The notes under the pieces were generated by a model, which was not told the origin of the DNA, ran no database searches, and saw only the letters and a list, made by a program, of their open reading frames with translations. A program made the translations under genes and the position numbers. A DNA stretch of 64,000 bases from positions 21,600,928 to 21,664,927 of the forward strand of contig NC_080711.1 in the NCBI RefSeq assembly GCF_019097595.1. The letters run 5' to 3'. Origin of the DNA: Hemibagrus wyckioides (taxonomy: Eukaryota > Chordata > Actinopteri > Siluriformes > Bagridae). This document shows positions 35,725 through 47,821 of this stretch, one piece after another; the stretch's first letter is position 1, and the number at the start of each line of letters is the position of its first letter.

Positions 35725-36168
35725 ATGATCTCTACATCCCTACTGCTGCTGCTGCTGGCAGCCGTACACTGTAAGTGTTTTTACATTTGACATGTAATAC
35801 AATTTTGGTTCCTTAAATCTTTTCGCTTTTACATCATTAAAATAACTTTTCTTTAACAGGTGTTCACTGTGTTGAGCTGATCCAGACCGGATCCACAGTA
35901 TTAACTCCTGGTCAGTCACTGACTCTGACCTGTAAAGTGTCTGGATATTCATTAACTGATAGCAGCTACTGTACATACTGGATACGACAACCTGCAGGAA
36001 AAACTCTGGAGTGGATTGGAGGTATATGTGGTAGCGGTAACACTTTCTACAGTGAGAAACTGAAAAGCAGGTTTCAGGTTTCCAGAGACACGTCCAGCAG
36101 CACAGTGACATTAACAGGACAGAACATGCAGACTGAAGACACAGCTGTGTATTACTGCGCTCGTTACA
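35725..36168 (+). CDS. ighv: V23: intact IGHV segment, family D
   Basis: Leader 35725-35770, V exon 35860-36168. CDR1 SYCTY, CDR2 GICGSG: the paired extra Cys residues are kept. End YYCARY. RSS 36169-36207. Twin of V7. Confidence 0.93.
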
Positions 36169-36207
36169 CACAGTGAGACAGATAAACAACGTCCCTGTAC
36201 AAAAACT
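36169..36207 (+). other. V23 RSS
   Basis: CACAGTG, 23-bp spacer, ACAAAAACT. Confidence 0.9.
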
Positions 36208-37140
36208 CCAAGTAAACTGAAACAGTGCTAGCTCCCAACATTCTCCTTCATTAAAAAATATATAATAATGATAACAATTCTGACTACAGCACCGGAGCCT
36301 CATGAACAATTCGACAGTCGGTTTCTGATTACATTGAATTGATTAGGCTCATGTTCATTTCACTCATGTTCAATTCAGCTATCAATATCTGACATTCACC
36401 TGTGTGTGAGTAAATCACACTTACAGCAAGGTTTTACAAATCTTCAGACAGACTGACTGTTTGTTGAATTTGCTTCTTACACACATTTTCATGCATGGTT
36501 TCTTCACACTGTGGAGTTTTTTACCTCCAAAATTGTCCTTCACCTGCATCTGATGAGTTTTCCCAGACCGGCACACACATCCATTTTATTTTCCATTACG
36601 TTTAATAGCCTCCGTAATGAAATAATAAATGATTACATACAAAAATAGAAGGAAAAATGTTTAAAAATTCTAAACATTTGAACAGTTGTGCAAATTATGT
36701 TCCATTTTTACTGACAATTCACCTGAAAAAGTTTACTCAACCTTTGGTCTTGAACTGTATACTGTATAATTAACCTGCACACACTTTAGAAATGTTTGAA
36801 CATTATACTTTTTGTTAAGATTTAAGGCCTGTGATGGTTGTTTTTTCTTTATTCACACAACATCTACCCAACATTTTGAGGTTTAAAGGACTGAAGGTGT
36901 GTCATAAATATGAGAACATGTTCTCCTGGGATTTACATCAAAGTCATAAACTCTAACTACAGCATTGTTATGAAGCTAAGACATTACAGCTCCATTATAT
37001 CAGTGTCTCATTAAACCAGGCTGCTTCATCCACACAGCTTGATCAATTACATAGTAAATAAATAGTAAGTAACTAATATTTTGTGAATGTGTATGTTTTT
37101 ACATTTGCAGGCAATGCCTCTTCTGAAAGCCTAAACACTT
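36208..37140. other. Intergenic V23-V24
   Basis: Copy of 13224-14130; no gene. Confidence 0.55.
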
Positions 37141-37230
37141 ATATGCAAATCAACAAATCAAACCCCTTTATAAATGATTAGAGGTGTTTTCAGGAGAAGT
37201 GAGGATCTGGGTTCAGGTTCTGCTCAAACC

Positions 37231-38222
37231 ATGTTCTTTACACTTCTACTCCTGCTGTTAACAGCTACATCTGGTAAGTGTGTGGAGAATTTTGGAGAGA
37301 TGCAGATCATTGTGTACATTTTTCCTGTTGATAGATTTCACCTGAATAATTGCATGATTGTTGTTCACAGGTATTAAATGTATTGAACTGGTAAAGTCTG
37401 CAGTCATGCTGGTTAAGCCTGGAGAATCATTTTCAGTCCCCTGTAAGATCACTGGATACTCAGCCACTAGTTCCTGTACTAACTGGATACAACAATCAGG
37501 ACATGCACTGGAATGCAGTGGCGGACTGTCAGGGTCAGCAAGGCCTTCTCTGCTGGCCTAAACAGCAGTGATCTGAATCACTGACTTGCATTTTAATATA
37601 TTTAATATATTTTTCCATGAATGTGTATTAAATTATTCCCAATAGTCTATTCTCTACATTTCATAGCTTTTCTCTTGGTTGCGCTGCTTCCAGTAGTGTA
37701 TATTTATGATAAGAGTATTTATCCAATCATATTTCAGCCAGTGGCTGACATCATGTGTTGCCCAGCTCTAAGTCCTTAGTAGTCAGAGGCAGCGACCCGC
37801 CCATATACAGTGTTTCTATATTCACTGTGTCTCATTTTGGATGCTGCGTTCTCCGGAGATTGCAGTTTGCTGCGTACGTCATCAAGAATGTCTTTTTTGA
37901 GAAAAGTAACCGTAATAAAATTGACTGTTCCTTGTGAGGTGTGAAATACTGTAGCCTATTTTCTTTTTTACTTTGTTTTTAATTAACGGTTGATTAGTAT
38001 CTATTGCCGTGGTGTCCAGCTGCAATTCTAGAATTTTCATTTAAGTGGGGCTCAGCAACCAGTGAGGGTATAATAGTAATAAATAAATGAATAAATAAAT
38101 AAAATAAAGCTTTGACTAACAGGGTAGGATGGTAAACTTATTGCATAATTCCAGTGTATTGCATAGATGTGTATAACATTTGAGTACTGAACAAGCCAAA
38201 TACGAGTCTTCCTGATCACACA

Positions 38223-38271
<49 letters not shown>

Positions 38272-38282
38272 ACACACACACA

Positions 38283-38317
<35 letters not shown>

Positions 38318-38777
38318 ACACAGACACACACACACACACACACTTGTCCTCTGATCCTCGGTCTGTGGATTGAAGAACGTGCTGAAAGACGGGGAGGAGC
38401 TGAAGTCTGCCGCTGTTTTCATATGAAATTTAAAGGGGACTGAGGAGATCACCAATTTGTGTAGAGTTTATGGAAAATCGCAGAATTTTAGGAGGGCTGA
38501 GTAGAAAATGGCCTAGTGACGCCCATGGTGGCGTCATAATGATGGTATAGAGGTGGATTCATTCAGGAAGGACACCAGTGAAGGCCTAGATCTGAAATGC
38601 ACAGCCCGCCACTGCTGGAATGGATCAGCTGGTACTGCAGCTCAAGTGATACTGCCAGCATAAATTCACTAAAAAACAAGATCACTTTCTCAACTGAAGC
38701 CTCTAACAACACTGTGACTTTACACGGGCAAAACTTTCAGACTGAAGAGATTGTTGTGTATTACTGCACTCGTAACT
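37231..38777 (+). pseudogene. ighv: V24: IGHV pseudogene split by hAT element
   Basis: Octamer 37143-37150, leader 37231-37273, V exon from 37371. Interrupted at the LEW codons by 37516-38614, resuming at 38615 to 38777. CDR1 reads SSCTN, CDR2 WYCSSS. RSS 38778-38816. Copy of V8. Confidence 0.88.
37516..38614. mobile_element. hAT-type non-autonomous element inside V24
   Basis: 1099 bp bounded by a perfect 8-bp duplication, CTGGAATG (37508-37515 and 38615-38622). Termini CAGTGGCGGACTGT and, inverted, CAGTGGCGGGCTGT. A CA/GT microsatellite (about 38217-38343) differs in length from the block-1 copy. Confidence 0.9.
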
Positions 38778-38816
38778 CACAGTGAGACAGATCAACAAAG
38801 ACGCTTTAAAAAAACA
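38778..38816 (+). other. V24 RSS
   Basis: CACAGTG, 23-bp spacer, AAAAAAACA. Confidence 0.65.
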
Positions 38817-39504
38817 CCCAGTACAGAAGACTGTTAGAAGACTGTTAGTGTCTTATCTCCATGTTTTACCTTCTGTGTTTCTCAGAAGTGTGAGCAGACA
38901 ACACCAGATTATATCTACTAAATAAAGCATGACATCTCTACATCTCATTAGAACTGAGTTATGATTCAGATTGGATCATGACCATATTACTGTCCTGCAG
39001 GCCACTGAATCATTGTTCCTTGTCCTGTGGGATTGACTTTTAAATAACTTTAGGAAATGATAAATCAGTATATAGTTAAACATTTCAATATTAAACCCTT
39101 TCAGTTTAGTAAAATCAGAGTTTTTTTTTTCCTAATTTGTATTCACCTTATTAAACAAGATTTATTTTTTTAAATTGTCATACAATTAAAATGATTTATA
39201 TTCAGAGATTTTCAATGATTTGCTGTGAATGTTGAGGTTTTCTGAATGTCTTTTTATTGGACTTTGAATTTGCCTGCTCTCAGTATGTTCACTATTACTT
39301 TACTTGTTTAAAAAAAGTGTTGCTATCTAACAGGTGAAGGGATATACACAGGAAAATGATGTACTTGTTATTTATAGAGTATAATGATTGCAATATTTAT
39401 TAAGCAGTTAACCAGATTTTTGCATATTTGTGAAAAATGTTTCATAGAAAGTGTTTTCCTCGATATGAAGTTTTATATATATGTGTGTTATAACACATAG
39501 CAAA

Positions 39505-39850
39505 GGGTCTGGGCCAGATCTGGCGTTAAGCTGGCACTGCTGGCTGAGTGATGGCATGGCATGTGGTATGTCAACCAGATGCAGACCAGGTCTGACAATG
39601 ATGGCACTCTTTATATGATGGCATGCCAGATGTGGCCCAATTATGTTTTCTGTGGGCCAAATCTGGGTCAGCAGTATGGCCCAGTGCTGTCCCTGTTCTG
39701 AACAAACAGTGTGGCCCAGTGCTGGCCTTGTGCTGGCCCATGCGTGGCCCACCTGTGGCAAACCAGATATGGGCCACCCAAGGGTGATCATTCTTTGTGG
39801 TATGTGGGCCGAGTGTAAGTGCACTGTGTGGGCCAGATTTGGGCCAGACC
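39505..39850. repeat. GGCCCA-rich minisatellite, copy 2
   Basis: Copy of 16486-16830. Confidence 0.7.
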
Positions 39851-39868
39851 TATTTTGCTGTCTGGCAC

Positions 39869-39950
39869 ACGTCTCCAGCAGCACAGTGTTTTTAAAGGGG
39901 CAAAACTTTCAGACAGAGGATACAGCTGTGTATTACTGTGCACAAAAGCG
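39869..39950 (+). pseudogene. V25: IGHV FR3 fragment
   Basis: SSSTVFLKGQNFQTEDTAV then YYCAQ in one frame, without the 1-bp deletion of V9. No RSS and no upstream exon. Confidence 0.8.
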
Positions 39951-40170
39951 ACATTCATTCAGATTACTGAAAAAAATGAACATTGTGGTTAAAAGAGAAA
40001 GTTCCAAATATAAAATCTTTTTGTAATTGGGGTTTATTAAATTCATAAAAAAGACTTTTAAACAAAATAGTTTTTCGCCTGTTATAAACCCACATATCCT
40101 CCATCAGATGAATCTCCTCCTCATGATTTAAATACATTGCAGATACATTCTCCTCCCATCATCAGCAGAT

Positions 40171-40178
40171 AAGCAAAT
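40171..40178 (+). promoter_or_regulatory. V26 variant octamer AAGCAAAT
   Basis: Family-B octamer variant. Confidence 0.6.
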
Positions 40179-40276
40179 CCAAGCATCAGAGCTGGATCTC
40201 ACTCTATTTATATGATGTGATGGTGTCTGTTAAACTTTGGAGAACAGAGAAGACTCCAGTACAAACAACACACACC

Positions 40277-40712
40277 ATGTTCTCTACATCTCTACTGCTC
40301 CTGCTGGCAGCTGCTTCTTGTGAGTGCTTTATCAAATTCATTCATTTACTAGATGAAGAATAAGGGTGCAGCAGATATTGTGTGAGATATCACCATGTGT
40401 TTTCCTCCACAGATGTACATGGTGAGGAACTGACTCAGCCTGCTTCCATGACAGTCCAGCCAGGCCAGAGTCTCTCCATCCACTGCAAGGTTTCATATTC
40501 AGTTACAAGCTATGAAACAGCTTGGATCCGACAACCTGCAGGAAAAGCTCTGGAGTGGATTGGAATAATCTATACTGGTGGGGGTACAGATTACAGTGAC
40601 AAACTGAAAAATAAGTTCAGCATCTCCAGAGACACTTCTACTAACACAATAACAATTGGAGGACAGAACATGCAGACTGAAGACACAGCTGTGTATTACT
40701 GCGCTCGTGACT
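40277..40712 (+). CDS. ighv: V26: intact IGHV segment, family B
   Basis: Leader 40277-40319, V exon 40413-40712; CDR1 SYETA, CDR2 IYTGGGTDY, end YYCARDS. RSS 40713-40751. Same V region as V10 except for the last bases before the heptamer. Confidence 0.93.
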
Positions 40713-40751
40713 CACAGTGAGACAGAATAGTGGATTCCTCTTACAAAAACC
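40713..40751 (+). other. V26 RSS
   Basis: CACAGTG, 23-bp spacer, ACAAAAACC. Confidence 0.92.
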
Positions 40752-41426
40752 TTATGAGACATGTTACACACATCCTCTCAATGCAACTAATAAATCATCT
40801 CAGTCACATTTTCACTTTCTTCTCATGGAATGAAGTCATAATAGTTTGCAGCATTTTAAAACACGGTCACATAGAGTCATTTTTAAATAAAAAAGAAAAC
40901 ATTATTGAAAGAGTTTTCATTCTAAACTATTATTAATCCCTTCATGATACAAGGTTTTTAACCAACAATTAGAATCAGTGTATAATGAGTAGATTCAGGA
41001 ATAATACAGCATGTTTCCAGCAGTGTGTTGTGTTTAACACACAGTCTGTTCTCACAGTGTGAGGTGCAATAATTGAAACAACTGAAGGAGGCAGCAGAGT
41101 TTAACAAATAAAGTGAAAAAAAAAAGAATCCATAAACTGTATTCAGTATAAGACTCATTCAGTACAAATCATTATCAGACAAACATCTGATTTATTTTTC
41201 ATAATTTATGATTATTTGAATTACATATTACCTGAGATTACACATGACATACACATGACATCTCTTTTAAACTCTACTGATAAAAATGCTCCACTTCTGA
41301 ATTCCTACTTTATGTTTTTTTGTTGCTCCAAGTGAGATGCTTTTTATCGACAGCCAGAAGATTATAATCTTTTTCTCATGAATAACGTATTCTAGTTATT
41401 GTTCATTTGAAAAGAGGAATTTTATG

Positions 41427-41439
41427 CCTCTAGAGGGCA
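41427..41439 (+). promoter_or_regulatory. CTCF-like motif upstream of V27
   Basis: CCTCTAGAGGGCA, 469 bp upstream of the start. Confidence 0.5.
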
Positions 41440-41777
41440 GTCTGTACAAACTCAACCACACAATCATTACATAAAGTGTCTTAGTACCCTGTGTTGATCT
41501 ATTGTCTAATTTTATACAAATAAATGCCTGATTAAACCTTTATATGAAATGTGAATTTCTCTGCATGTGAATTTTTTTTTCTTTCAGAGAAAGTAATATT
41601 AAAAATGATCTAAAGTAAAGTGGATAATTACAGCTTCTCCGATTCTAATAAATAGCGAGAGTGAAACATTTAGTTGTTGCTTTTCTACACAGAACCTTAT
41701 AATCATCCACTCATCTATACAGTGAGCAGCATGTGGTTGTGGATTGAACTCCTCCATAGTGGTCATGGACACTCCCT

Positions 41778-41785
41778 ATTCAAAT
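41778..41785 (+). promoter_or_regulatory. V27 variant octamer ATTCAAAT
   Basis: Family-C octamer variant. Confidence 0.55.
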
Positions 41786-41895
41786 AGAGTCGTGTATAAA
41801 CAGCATGTTCTTGACTGCTCTAGTTTCCAGTGAGCTCTGTGATAGATAACACTCCCATACACTTTAAATCTGGGTGAAGCAGAACTCAGAGAAGG

Positions 41896-42322
41896 ATGAT
41901 TTTAGGACAGTGTATTTTACTGGTACTCATTTCATGTAAGTTTATGTTTTTTTCTGTTGTGACTAATAGCATTATATCATTATAACATAACATTACCTAG
42001 TTCTCCTCTTTTCTTCCAGATTCTTATGGACAGTCCCTGACCTCCTCTGCTTCTGTGGTGAAGAGACCTGGAGAGTCGGTCACTCTGTCCTGTACTGTCT
42101 CTGGATTCTCAATGAGCAGCTACTACATGAACTGGATCCGTCAGAAACCAGGACAAGGACTGGAGTGGATTGGGTGGATTGACACTGGCACTGGCACTAC
42201 ATTCGCTCAGTCACTGCAGGGCCAGTTCTCCATCACTAAAGACACCAGTAAAAACATGCTGTACCTAGAAGTGAAGAGTCTGAAAGCTGAAGACACAGCA
42301 GTTTATTACTGTGCACAAGACT
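41896..42322 (+). CDS. ighv: V27: intact IGHV segment, family C
   Basis: Leader 41896-41935, V exon 42020-42322; CDR1 SSYYMN, CDR2 DTGTGT, end YYCAQD (Gln replaces the usual Arg). RSS 42323-42360. Twin of V11. Confidence 0.92.
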
Positions 42323-42360
42323 CACACTGACACAACAGACTCCAGAGCTGTACAAAAACT
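42323..42360 (+). other. V27 RSS
   Basis: CACACTG, 22-bp spacer, ACAAAAACT. Confidence 0.82.
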
Positions 42361-43090
42361 TACACAAGCACGTCCTCATGAGCTGTAAATATTCCCTCAG
42401 CAGGAAGCTGCACCCCAGAGACATTTATTATGCAGAACAACATCCATTCACACTCAGCACTCATATCTTCTTTATTCCAATCTAATTTAGCAGTTATTAA
42501 TATTAATAATAATAATCCCCATGTTATGTATCACATTTACATTATGATGTCTTTAATTATTTGACTTGAGGTAAATCAGCTCTAGGACAATGATTCTGAT
42601 GACTAGTTGTGATTATATACTGTACTATTCATGCTTTTATTCCTCCTTTGTGATATCAGCTGCAGGAACACTACAGGTAAATGATTAATTTCCTGAATTT
42701 AGAAACACAGAGTCTGTTCAGCAGCACAGAATCTGACGAGAGATCACGTGATATGTACATGTTTTCTGCAGCATCATTACTACAAACTCCTAAATATGAA
42801 AATCAGCAGCACACTTGTTTTCAAGAAGGATTCATGAAACTATGGAATCTAACAGCTGAAAGATGTTCATGTAAATTCACCCATATATATATATATAATC
42901 AGCCTATTGCTCACCCCAACTTCATTTCACACGACTGAATAAAATAGCATATAATGATGGAGCTGATGGTTGCTCAATACTACGTCTTTGTTATAATGTT
43001 AACCTGAGACTTCTTTACTGTATATTTCTTCCATCAGAATATCTTGACTGTGTTGATGATGATCTTTGATTGTTATGTTTTATCTGCTAG
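42361..43090. other. Intergenic V27-V28
   Basis: Copy of 19324-20054, with the same weak leader candidate. No gene. Confidence 0.5.
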
Positions 43091-43366
43091 GTGTCAGCAG
43101 TGATGAGATCAGACTGGACCAGTCTCCTGCTGTAAGATAAGTAGATATTCAATGACAAGCCACAACCTACACTGGATACGACAGAAACCAGGGAAAGCTC
43201 TGGAATGGCTTGGCCGGATGAGTACAGGAAATAATCAAGCAATATATGCAGAATCTGTGAAGAACCAGCTCACTTTAACAGAAGACGTCTCAGCAAGTAC
43301 ACAGTACTTAGAGACCAAGAGTCTGTGGACAGAGGACACTGCAGTTTATTACTGCGCCCGAAGAGC
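43091..43366 (+). pseudogene. ighv: V28: IGHV pseudogene, family F, FR1 deletion
   Basis: A 37-bp deletion between TGT repeats removes most of FR1 including the first Cys, and brings in an in-frame TAA at about 43137. The rest (HWIRQKP, YYCARR) and RSS 43367-43405 are intact. V12 is the unbroken twin. Confidence 0.88.
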
Positions 43367-43405
43367 CACAGTGACTGGAGCTGAGGAAGCAGCTGTACTA
43401 AAACC
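43367..43405 (+). other. V28 RSS
   Basis: CACAGTG, 23-bp spacer, ACTAAAACC. Confidence 0.8.
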
Positions 43406-43568
43406 AGACACACATTTTCACACAGTGTTTAATTTAAACAGGTCACATGTACTGTTATCATTTATCTATTATGTTCTGTGGTTATTAAATAGCTCAATCA
43501 TATTTTGTTTACAACTGATTACATTACAATCTAACAATAAATAAACTTTTATTTAATACTGTAAAATT

Positions 43569-43962
43569 GTGGAGGTGTCCTGAGTGATGCTGAACCTGTC
43601 TTTCAGTGACTCTGTGTACCCTGTGCTTCCACTGCTACAAATGAATCCAATCCACTGTATATTTTTCCCAGTGGCATGTCGAATCCAGTTTGTACAATAG
43701 CTGCTATCAGTCAAGCTATATCCAGACACTTTACAGACAATGGTCAAAGCCTGTCCAGGCTGGACATTCACATGACCTGGCTGAGCAAAATTGATTGTGC
43801 CAAAAACAACTGCAATAAAAAATGTAAAAAGTACATATTAATCAAATTTCTCTAAAAAATCTCAAGAACAGTTACACAAAGTACAACGATAGATGCTTTA
43901 AACAAATGTGTGAACTTACAAGATGCAGATATGCACAGCACCAGGAAATAAACAAGCAGCAT
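43569..43962 (-). pseudogene. ighv: V29: inverted IGHV, 3'-truncated, no RSS
   Basis: Copy of V13. Leader 43962-43920, V exon from 43809. CDR1 SYCTN, CDR2 FICSSG; IQWIG here where V13 has IQRIG, so FR2 is closer to normal. Truncated in FR3 after QDTS. Confidence 0.85.
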
Positions 43963-44059
43963 GTTTGCTCTTGAGGCTGTACTGGTGGGATCTGCTCTTT
44001 GGTCATCAGGCTTTATTGAGGTGTTGTCAGGGACAGAGTTTATATAATGTTAGCGCACG

Positions 44060-44900
44060 CAAAATGGCTCTTTTCCTGTTTTGGTGTACAGGTTGAAGGG
44101 GCTGCTGGATATAGCTGTGATATTTCCTAATGTAATAGGTAGACTGTTTTTTTTTTTTTTTTACCTTAAACATCAGTGTAAAATACAATAATTAGAATCA
44201 GGAATTCATTTAACATCAAAATATAACATTTAGATATCTGATAGTATTTCCTGTGCATTTATCGAGAAGCCAAAATGCCAATGATCTTATGTTCATCAAA
44301 ATTTGTTGTCAAAGGTTGTAATTAGTTATAAATTCTTTTCCTAGAGGATTTTTAGTTATTGTTAGCTAAGCAGGTGTGTTGTATTTCTGTTAAAATTATA
44401 CAATGTCTGTAAAATCAGATTTACATTTTTATTTCAACAAAACCCTCATTCCAGGATACAGTATAAACTATTATTAAATTATAATTCTCTACTTGTTTGT
44501 TTTTATGCCTCTAGATGTCAGTCTTTGTAATGAAGCCCTTCTCAGTATATTTTAACACATTCAGCATCTCTCTCTTTAAACACTCTAATCATTCTCCAGC
44601 TTCATTTAACTCAAATAACAGATAATTGCTTTTTTGGGACTCTGCAAAAGTGATCTATATTTAACAACAATATTCAGTTTATTTTATAAATTCTACAGTT
44701 ATACTCACTTTTTGGGGTTTTATAAAATATTTAGAAAATAAATGATAAATGAGCAGGATTGGGAAAGTTTGTGTATTTATGCTTAGCACAGTGCAATAAT
44801 ACTTCAATACAAGCAGCAGGAGTGTTAGGGCACACTAGAAAATACCACAAGAATACATACAGGAAGCTTTCTTGTCTCGGCTGTTCATCCGTAAATGTTT
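44060..44900. other. Intergenic, 5' flank of V30
   Basis: Copy of 21060-21930; degenerate CTCF-like motif at 44508. No gene. Confidence 0.5.
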
Positions 44901-44922
44901 TTATATCTCTAGTGGGCGTGTC

Positions 44923-44930
44923 ATGCAAAT
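44923..44930 (+). promoter_or_regulatory. V30 octamer ATGCAAAT
   Basis: Perfect octamer 103 bp upstream of the start. Confidence 0.85.
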
Positions 44931-45032
44931 GAAATCCTGCATTTGAACCATTTATGCTGAAACATTCAGCCCAACAACATACCAGCAGTTTGTGTTCATT
45001 TACAGCAGCAGGAATCATTTTAATTCTATGAG

Positions 45033-45498
45033 ATGGGACGAGGCAGTGTTTTGAGTTACTTTACTCTAGCAATCTTCATTCAATGTTAGTATTATTTATT
45101 TATTTATTTATTATAAAGAAACAATTTAAGTATTTTATTACTTGCTTTTAAAATAATTTTGTGTTAACATGAACACAAATGTTTGTATGTTCTTGCAGAT
45201 TCCTGCAGTCAGACACTGATCCAGTCTGATCCAGTGATCATCAAACCTGATCAGTCTCATAAACTGACCTGCACAGCCTCTGGATTAGACATTAGTGGCT
45301 ATTACATGAATTGGATCAGACAGGCTCCTGGAAAAGGACTGGAATGGGTTGCAAGCATCTACAGTAGTTACATATATTACTCCAGTGCAGTTCAGGGCCG
45401 CTTCACCATCTCCAGAGACGACAGTAAGAAGCAGGTGTATCTGCAGATGAACAGCATGAGGACAGAAGACACTGCAGTTTATTACTGCGCCCGTGACA
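45033..45498 (+). CDS. ighv: V30: intact IGHV segment, family A
   Basis: Leader 45033-45084 (GTTAGT donor), V exon 45199-45498; CDR1 SGYYMN, short CDR2 YSSYIYY, end YYCARD. RSS 45499-45536. A T-to-A change makes an out-of-frame ATG at 45028 that stops after eight codons and overlaps the true start. Confidence 0.92.
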
Positions 45499-45536
45499 CA
45501 CAGTGATACTTCCCCTTAGACATCAGTACAAAAACA
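45499..45536 (+). other. V30 RSS
   Basis: CACAGTG, 22-bp spacer, ACAAAAACA. Confidence 0.85.
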
Positions 45537-45884
45537 CATACTTGCTATAGTCACATGACAATCCCACATTTTCAGATTCATGGAGGTCAAAATAGCAAAA
45601 TGTTTACAGTGTCTCTGACTTACATGTTGCCACTTGCTGACTTTTAATGGATTATTATTAACATTTTCTGGACATTTATACGGATGTAAGGTTATGTAAT
45701 TCAATTTTGAATTTAAGCAATAAAGATATAACACAACACATACAACAGTGTGGCTTTGGACATATACTTAAACACATACTTACACAAACTTTGGACACAT
45801 ACTTAAACTCAAACACATACTAACTATAGTCACATGACAAGTTCACAATGTATCCATGTATTTTTATTTAATTCACTGAATACA

Positions 45885-45885
45885 C

Positions 45886-45982
<97 letters not shown>
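45885..45982. repeat. TA dinucleotide microsatellite
   Basis: About 90 bp of nearly pure AT alternation, about 150 bp after block-1/block-2 similarity fades. Confidence 0.95.
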
Positions 45983-46600
45983 ATATTATGTGACAGAGAG
46001 AGAACTATGGAAAGAGTGTTAATAAATCTAGAAAATTGAGCTCACTGAGACTAATATTGATTTCTCAATTAACTGATTGGTTAAACCAATTGATTAACTA
46101 TTTATTTAATTAGTGCTTTCACCCTTTTAAACTCTCCGAGGGAAATGCTCCAATTCTGAATTTCTTCTTTAATTTTTTTTGCTGTTTCATTTGAGACTTT
46201 TTTATTGACAGCAAGAAAATTCTCTTTTTTTCTCCTAAATGACTCTCAATCTGGATCATTTGGAAACAGGTCTTTTGTGCCTCTAGAGGGCAGTCTGTAC
46301 AAACTCAACCATCTCAATGTGTTTCCATCTGTACATTTAGGCAATCTCCCTTTTCACATTCTGTTATGACTCCAGAATCCAGCATCAAGACACTCAAATT
46401 AAACTACATTGTGTTGATCTGTTAATACAGTTGCTTGTTTTGGAAAACCTGGTTTCATGGAAAATTCTTTGAATGAGCAAAACAATCAAATAAACACCTT
46501 ATTAAACTTTTGATAAATTTTTAGCTTACATATAGCAATTATTATAATCTGAAGATCCCCGAGCATAGATAACAATTATCAGCCAATATCATCAGCAGAT
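45983..46600. other. Intergenic, 5' of V31
   Basis: No gene; related to 55640-56250. Confidence 0.5.
46280..46292 (+). promoter_or_regulatory. CTCF-like motif upstream of V31
   Basis: CCTCTAGAGGGCA, 421 bp before the V31 exon. Confidence 0.5.
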
Positions 46601-46700
46601 AAGCAAATCCAAGCATCAGAGCTGGATATCATTCTATTAGATGAAGAATAAAGGTGCAGCAGATATTGTGTGAGATATCACCATGTGTTTTCCTCCACAG

Positions 46701-47782
46701 ATGTACATGGTGAGGAACTGACTCAGCCTGCTTCCATGACAGTCCAGCCAGGCCAGAGTCTCTCCATCCACTGCAAGGTTTCATATTCAGTTATGAGCTA
46801 TACTACAGCTTGGATCCGACAACCTGCAGGAAAAGCTCTGGAGTGGATTGGACACATCTATTCTAATAGGAAGACATTTTTCAGTTTGTCACTGTATGCT
46901 AAGTTCAGCATCTCCAGAGACACTTCTACTAACACTAACAATTGCCAAGACAGTGACAAGACAAGTAACTAATACTCACATTCCAAACACTTTAGCATAG
47001 ACACCTAAATTTGCATTTATCAAAAAAAAATGCAAAAGATTACTTCAAGTCAAGTCAAGAAGTTTTTATTGTAATTTCGACCATAAATAGCTGAAACAGT
47101 ACACAGTGAAATGAAACAACGTTTCTCCATGGTGCTACATAAAACAACAGAGCTACATGTGACAACGCAGAGCTAAGGACCTAAAGTAAGTTGTCCTAGC
47201 CATGTAAAGTGTGTAGTTTGCAACTTAGTGCAAACAGTGCAAGACAAAACACTGCAGGACAGATACACAAAATAGACCAGTGTATATTTAGTATATTATA
47301 CAGCACACTGAGCAAAAATAAGAGGATTGTAAACAAAGGTTACTTGTAAAAATATATACACTTAGGTAATAGCAGCAGTTGGTGGCAGTGTGCAAAAACA
47401 GCAATTCAGCAGATTCCACAGAGGATTGTCAATGTTCAGTGGAGAATGGATGCTCTGTGGCTCCTCAACAACCATCTCTTTAGGTTTGTCAACATTCAGA
47501 GACAGGTTGTTGGACTCTACACCAGGCTATTAGATGTTGTACCTCCTCTCTGTGTGCACACTCACCGTTCTTGCTGATGAGACCCACCATGGTCGTGTCA
47601 TCAGCGAACTTGATGATATGGTTGGAGCTGTGCATTGCTACACAGTCGTGTGTCAGCAGAGTGAACAGCAGTGGACGGAGCACTCAGCCCTGAGGTGCCC
47701 CAGTGCTCATCACGGTGGTGCTGGAAATGCTGTTCCTGATCCAGACTGACTGAGGTCTCCCACTATTACTGCGCTCATGACT
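46701..47782 (+). pseudogene. ighv: V31: IGHV pseudogene, family B, split
   Basis: AAGCAAAT is kept (46601-46608), but the TATA box and leader exon are deleted. V exon 46701-46955 runs to DTSTNT with an altered CDR2 end, then breaks into sequence resembling the 3' flank of V37. A Rex1/L2 LINE piece fills the gap, and a stub of V-exon end (47765-47782, TATTACTGCGCTC) with a full RSS follows. About 40 bp of FR3 is missing. Confidence 0.82.
47040..47760 (-). mobile_element. Rex1/L2-type LINE fragment between V31 parts
   Basis: Minus strand. The 3' UTR with AATAAAAACTTCTTGACTTG (read inverted, about 47050-47075) plus an RT piece: the LSPLLF-like LRPLLFTLLTHDC and FADD at about 47590-47683. Internally deleted. 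Confidence 0.8.
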
Positions 47783-47821
47783 CACAGTGAGACAGAATAG
47801 TGGATTCCTCTTACAAAAACC
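47783..47821 (+). other. RSS of the V31 3' stub
   Basis: CACAGTG, 23-bp spacer, ACAAAAACC; separated from its V exon. Confidence 0.85.
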
